From Gadus chalcogrammus (taxonomy: Eukaryota > Chordata > Actinopteri > Gadiformes > Gadidae), in the NCBI RefSeq assembly GCF_026213295.1, contig NC_079419.1:26203206-26267205 (forward strand): a DNA stretch of 64,000 bases, given 5' to 3'. Positions 58,985 through 64,000 of this stretch are shown here, piece by piece (the first letter of the stretch is position 1; the number at the start of each line of letters is the position of its first letter). A program made the position numbers and the translations under genes. Under the pieces are notes generated by a model. It was not told the DNA's origin. It made no database searches and saw only the letters and a program-made list of their open reading frames with translations.

Positions 58985-60065
58985 AAATCGGATTGTTGTT
59001 TTGACGAATCCTGCGCAGCCCGCAACCCCCCCCCCCTTCTGAAGTCGAAAATCATCTCCAGATTGAAATGCATTGGTTTAATATTGAATAAATTAAATAT
59101 TAAAATATATTATATATACCGTAAATAAATATCCAATTATTTAGTTATAATATTATAAGTAGACAATGTAGCTATTATCGTTATAACAAGATCTGTATCT
59201 GACCATTGACAATCCACTTCAACCAATCGAATCAACGAAGAGGGTTGTAACACCAAGTAACCCGTCATACTTTTTCTATGGGGAATCTGGTTCAGGTATG
59301 ACAATATTAAAATATTTATAACATAAAAAACGAGCCTATATGTAGGCCTACAGCATATCATACATTCGACATATAGAGTTAGGCTATTATATATATAAGG
59401 TTATAGGCCGAATTCGGTTCAAATGCAGCCTCTGCTGGCCCCCAACTAGATTGTCTCGTCTGTTATACGCTTTATAAGTTAATTATATTCAAATTATTAT
59501 AACCATGTAGGCCTAGCCTTTATTTTCTTAGCGTTAGCATTACATCCTTTCTCGTTACATCAATATAAATTATTGTTATAACAAGCTCTGTATCTGACCA
59601 TTGACCATCCTCTCGGAAATTAATGAAATTCAAATTGACGTATGGCACTATATCCCTATTCTCGCCGGCCCTTCTTGAAATTAATAGACAGTTTAATTCA
59701 TTTTTATTCATTTCTTTATATATATATGTTTATTTATTATATAAGGAGACCACCAGACCTCCTCGAAGCAACGAAAATGGTCAAGATGGGTGCATGGAAC
59801 GAGAACAGGGATATAGTGCCATACCGTCAATATGAATTTCATATATATATATATAGGCTATGGTCATTTCACGGATCCCTCTTTGATCAGGTTGAGACGG
59901 GGATCAGTGTGTGTGTGTGTGCCACGGTATATGAGTGTCATCAACTTGCATTGGAGCAAAATCCATGGTCATATCTCGGAAATTGGAGTGTTTCCGTGAG
60001 GATTCCACAGATTTTGAGTTAAGCGTCCGTGGTCATTTCACGGATTCCTGTGAGACCAGGTTGGC
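58985..60065. repeat. dispersed repeat, copy B (reverse)
   Basis: In reverse complement it matches copy A through all three of its parts (45722-46080, 48574-49087, 50947-51270). It is about 1.1 kb, non-coding, bounded by gtctcacac- and gtctcacag-type ends. Confidence 0.7.
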
Positions 60066-60159
60066 TGAAAGGACTGCTAGCTTACCAATTGGCACTGTGG
60101 CGACCACAGCAATGATCCAGAGACCAAACCATTCTCAGACGCCACTTGAGGTGGTTTGT

Positions 60160-60320
60160 GTTAGGACTGGGATAGGGTTGGGTCAGGTTAAGGGTTGGGT
60201 TATTGTGAGGTAGGTATTGAGTTGGGGTTAGGTTATAGTGAGGTATGTATTGAGTTGGGGTTAGGTTAAGTGTTGGGTTATTGTGAGCTATGTATTGAGT
60301 TGGGGTCAGGTTGAATATAA
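60160..60320. repeat. tandem repeat of gtattgagttggggttaggtt
   Basis: Three to four imperfect units of about 44-60 bp upstream of the ptrh1 exon at 60364. Confidence 0.8.
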
Positions 60321-60363
60321 AGTCTAATGTTTGAATGACCTCTGACCGCAGTCCTCTTTCCAG

Positions 60364-60409
60364 TGGTCACAACGGTGTGCGTTCCTGCGTGGACACGCTG
60401 CAGAGCAAC
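60364..60409 (+). CDS. ptrh1: ptrh1 exon with GHNGVRS motif
   Basis: It follows TTTCCAG and ends at gtaaga. It encodes GHNGVRSCVDTLQSN, the conserved Pth block that contacts the tRNA acceptor end. Its phase fits the previous exon only if the latter is one base shorter than it is here. Confidence 0.9.
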
Positions 60410-60687
60410 GTAAGACTTCATGTTATAGCTATTTATGACATCATACATATGTATAATATATAGTATAACTATATATGATACATTAGCATAGAATAATAAA
60501 TTATATATACAGTCAGCTCATCACCTACATCATTTATTTTGTACTGCTAATATTTCTGTTGTTCACTAGCATTGGAAGCTAAAGAGACAGACCTATTTAT
60601 AACTGTATTGTTACAATGGATCAGGTAAACCACCAAAATCCTACTTGTTTTTTAAACCGGATTAAAACATGACTGAACTGGATCCAG

Positions 60688-60921
60688 GTGATGCTGCGGC
60701 TGAGGGTGGGCATCGGGAGGCCGGAGGGGAAGACGTTGGTGGAGCGCCACGTGCTGGGCTGCTTCTCCCGCTCCGAGGAGCCGCTGGTGGCGGCTGTGCT
60801 GCAGCGCAGCGTGGACCTGCTGCTGGCCTGGCTGGCCCCCACACACCGAAGGTCCCGGGCCCACCAGCAGGGGGGGGACAAACCCCGGGAGCCAGCAGAG
60901 TTTCCTAAACCCTTACATTAA
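60688..60921 (+). CDS. ptrh1: ptrh1 last exon
   Basis: It begins after GATCCAG with VMLRLRVGIGRPEGKTLVER, then HVLGCFSRSEE and LLLAWLAP, and ends PKPLH with a TAA. LRVGIGRP and the C-terminal helix are standard for Pth. No polyadenylation signal was identified nearby. Confidence 0.9.
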   Translation: MMLRLRVGIGRPEGKTLVERHVLGCFSRSEEPLVAAVLQRSVDLLLAWLAPTHRRSRAHQQGGDKPREPAEFPKPLH

Positions 60922-61509
60922 TTTAGACTATAGAGAGTATCTAGCAGTTTGTACTAACAATTGTACATTTGTCAGAAAAAGCTGAAACAATATATCGCTG
61001 TCGGTACATTAAGGAACCAGGGCATGGACCTTGACCCAGGGCAGGGACCCTAACCCCTGGAGCCTGGACCCGGGCTGAGCTGGGAAACCGCCCGCAGTGG
61101 ACTTCAAAATGTTTGCTCTGATTACTTCTATAAAGATTATCATTTTAATAAGTTTCCCTCTTTTGCTGTTTGAACCCGGAACCCCTCTGGTCCCTGCAAG
61201 CTTAGACCAGCGGGACTATCTTCTATATGTTAGAGCTATGATAAAGACACCTCCACTCTGAGGCCCTGGTCTACCTCTTCACCATGTTCTTCCCCAGGGT
61301 GATTTACAAAGACCAATTTGTGGGTGGGCATGTATGAGTGATTCGTTCTGAAAGCGTTACTTTAAACCTAAATATTTTTTATTCTGTGGCGGGCAATGAG
61401 GAAACGTATGATAATCAAAAGTTGTCTGCAGAAGCACTGTGTCGCTTCTATCCGCGCATGCCCACTGCACCCCGCTTTGCTGATTGGAGTGTAAACCTAA
61501 TGAGGTCAT
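60922..61509. other. ptrh1 3' flank
   Basis: No other gene seen. A short GC-rich stretch (cagggcagggacc) lies near 61040. Confidence 0.4.
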
Positions 61510-62330
61510 TCATCCTTAAATTCCACAGAACGCACGTTTCTCATACAATTATCGTGCTCCACAAAACAAAACGGGAGAAAGGGAGGGAGAGAGAGAGGCT
61601 TCCGAAGGGGTGTCTGCAGATAGTACAGTGCACCCTCTTTTTTTAAGCAGACCTCAAAAACTGAAACGAACGTGCTCCCCAGAACGCGCGTTTCTCAGAC
61701 AATTAACGTGCTCCACAAAACGATAGGAGAGAGAGAGGCTTCAGAAGGGGTGTGCGCAGATAGTACAGTGCACCCTCTTTTTTTAAGCAGACCTCAAAAA
61801 CTGAAACAAACGTGCTCCCCAGAACGCGCGTTTCTCAGACAATTAACGTGCTCCACAAAACGAAGCGAGAGAGAGAGGCTTCAGAAGGGGTGTGCGCAGA
61901 TAGCACAGTGCACCCTCTAGTTATTTATGTCAATATTTTAGATTTTTTAAGCAGACCTCTTCAAAAGCTGAAACGAACGTGCTCCACAGAACTCGCGTTC
62001 TCAGACAATTAAAGTGCTCCACAAAAACGAAACGGGAGAGAGAGAAAGAGAAAGGCTTCAGAAGGGGGGTGCGCAGATAGCACAGTGCACATTTCCATTT
62101 TTGCATTTTTGAAGCAGACCTCAAAAACTGAAAATAAATAAAAGTAACTGTGCTCCACAGAACAAAATGTAAACCAATGCATTCTGAATGGGAGTGTTTC
62201 TCTGATTTCTCCATGCTACACAGAACGAAATGTAAACCAATGCATTTTGAATGGGAGCGTTTTTCAGACGAGAGAGAGAGAGTGTACACAGATAGTACAG
62301 TGCACCCTCTAGTTATATAAACGGAGCACA
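61510..62330. repeat. minisatellite of 140-167 bp units
   Basis: cgtgctcc with the adjoining agaacgcgcgtttctcagac recurs at 61671, 61811 and 61978, with earlier and later variants from 61520 to 62300. Units contain gagagagaggcttc and agtgcaccctct. About five units; the later ones diverge. Confidence 0.85.
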
Positions 62331-62404
62331 AAAAGTAAGGAAATTTGTGTTTGGTTGATTATTTCTCTGTGGTAACAATGCTTTTTGGCAATAACTCTTA
62401 TGCC

Positions 62405-64000
62405 GTTGGAAGCCTATAAAGATAAAGATAAAGATAGACTTTATTGTCATTGTACAGTCACCTATACAAAAAAAATTGGGAGTGCCAACTGAAGGTGCAT
62501 TACACATACAAAATAAATAAATAAACAAATAAATAAATAAACAAGCAATTTAAGTTAAAAATTTAAAAGACAGAAATAAGAAAAACATTTGGAACAAGAC
62601 AAGGACAGGTGATGTCAGAATAAATATAAAGGCCGTCAGCATATTGCACTATATAGAAAGTGAGGAATCTGTGTTTCAAGTTTTATGCGTGTTAAGTGTC
62701 CTGATTGCCCAAGGAAAGAAGCTTTTGTTCAGTCTGTTGGTTCTGCACTTCAGGCTCCTGTACCTCCTACCAGAGGGCAGTAGGCTGAGCAGGTTGTGGC
62801 CATGATGGAGGTGGTCACAGATGATCTTTCTTGATCTTGAGATGCATCGTGAGCTGGCAATGTCATGCAAGGAGGGCAAAGGAGAGCCAATAGTTTATTC
62901 AGCTGACCTTATCACCCTCTGCAGCCTTTTCCTGTCAGCCACTGTACAGCCAGCATACCACACAGTGATGGAGAAGGCCAGCACACTCTCGATGGTGGAG
63001 CGGTAAAAGGTCACCAGCAGCTTCTCCTCCAGTTTGTTAGCTGTGTTAGCTGACCAGGATATGTCCTCGAGATGTGAGTTCCCAGGAACTTGAAGGTGGA
63101 GACTCTCTCCACACAGTCACCATTTATGTGGAGAGGGGCGGGGTCAGCTCTGTGACGCCTGAAATCCATTATAACCTCCTTTGTTTTTATTGTGTTAAGG
63201 GTCAGGTTGTTTGCAGCACACCACTCCACCAGCCGCTGCACCTCATCCCTATAGGCCGACTCGTCTCCTCCGGTTATGAGCCCCACCACAGTCGTATCAT
63301 CCGCAAATTTGACTATTGTGTTGGTGGGGTGGGTGGGAGTACAGTCATGAGTGTAGGTGGCATACAGGAGTGGGCTCAGCACGCAGCCCTGTTGAGAACC
63401 CGTACTCAGCATGAGGTTGGAGGAGCTGTGGGTGCCAATTTTAACAGACTGCGGTCGATTTGTAAGAAAGTATTTTATCCAGGCACAGGTGGCGGGGGGG
63501 AAGTCCAGGGCAGCTAGCTTGCTCACAAGGATGTCAGGGATGATGGTATTAAAGGCCGAGCAGTAGTCGACAAAGAGCATCCTTACGGAGGTCCCCGGGT
63601 GTTCCAGGTGGCTATGTGCAGTGTGGAGGGCTGTAGAGATGGCATCATCAGTTGATCGGTTTGCTTTGTATGCAAATTGGAATGGGTCAAAGGTTGAAGG
63701 GAGGCATTCTTTGATGTGATGGGTCATAAGCCTCTCAAAACATTTTGCAACCACTGGTGTTAGTGCAATGGGTCTGTAGTCACTGAGTTTATTGATAGTT
63801 GAATTTTTGGCGACAGGGATTATGGTAGCCGACTTGAGACATGGTGGGACGGTGGCATGTGTCAGGGACAAGTTGAAGATCTTAGTGAAGACCACTGCCA
63901 GCTGATCAGCACAAGCTTTGATTACTTCGCCAGGCACTCCATCAGGTCCAGTGGCTTTTCTTGTGTTCACTGACCTGAATACATGACTCACTTGATGTGA
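62405..64000 (-). mobile_element. LINE (Rex1/CR1-like), runs off the right edge
   Basis: The 3' end at about 62415 has a repeated taaaga-type tail. The minus-strand pol occupies most of the segment. The 5' part is outside the window. Confidence 0.8.
62676..64000 (-). pseudogene. LINE reverse transcriptase and C-terminus, 5' end off the window
   Basis: From the right edge: [68 protein letters not shown] (RT active site FADD) and [12 protein letters not shown]. An in-frame change near 63050 breaks it; the C-terminal part is RRYRSLKCRTNRLNKSFFPW at about 62750. Confidence 0.85.

Noticed and set aside
60669..60908. Ala/Gly-rich 79-residue frame over the last ptrh1 exon
   Set aside because: It is the exon read one base out of register; the Pth frame has the conserved motifs.

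Overview
Eukaryotic genomic DNA, almost certainly from a teleost fish. There are no prokaryotic signals. Introns have GT..AG junctions, and the repeats are those of fish genomes: BEL/Pao, Gmr1-like gypsy, L2/CR1-type LINEs, many hAT elements, long GT/CA and CTAT runs. The only host gene recognised is ptrh1 (mitochondrial-type peptidyl-tRNA hydrolase), on the + strand between about 41.8 and 60.9 kb. Four exons are identified and a first exon is proposed. Its third intron is about 17.9 kb and is filled with mobile DNA. Everything else is transposon, repeat or unassigned sequence.

Layout. 1-236: right end of a hAT element that lies mostly outside the window. 240-18600: a BEL/Pao retrotransposon pol on the minus strand, cut into pieces by later insertions. 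These are a TTAA-flanked element (1613-15076) that carries a hAT with a ZBED-like transposase (2764-14278), which in turn carries a second hAT with a ZMYM-like transposase (5260-10478); a 107-bp LTR-like insert (15194-15300); and two small hATs (16568-17389, 17671-18323). 18640-25263: a THAP-domain gene split by a hAT with a 5-bp target duplication (18710-24136) and by a solo LTR (24514-25096). 26022-32330: a nearly full-length L2-type LINE on the minus strand with two hAT insertions and a 34-residue tandem repeat in ORF1. 32.5-38.9 kb: a two-gene DNA transposon of ISL2EU type (YqaJ-PHD gene on +, DDE transposase on -). Its YqaJ gene has been entered by a hAT whose 621-residue transposase is fully open (33589-36859). 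39594-41607: a non-coding hAT made largely of tandem repeats, with a solo gypsy LTR inside.

Inside the long ptrh1 intron are two opposed copies of a GGGCCC-ended element (one with a LINE insert), an LTR in a LINE fragment, a deleted hAT (46081-48573), a dispersed repeat present in both orientations, a young Gmr1-like Ty3/gypsy element (51730-56963, LTRs about 99% identical, integrase encoded before reverse transcriptase), and a deleted gypsy remnant. After ptrh1 come a roughly 140-bp minisatellite and a minus-strand LINE running off the right edge.

Most hAT copies keep visible 8-bp target duplications, so the order of insertion can be read directly. In several places removing one insertion and one target copy brings the interrupted reading frame back into register. 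ptrh1 itself has one apparent single-base frameshift at the end of its third exon; whether this is a real lesion or a base error cannot be settled here.
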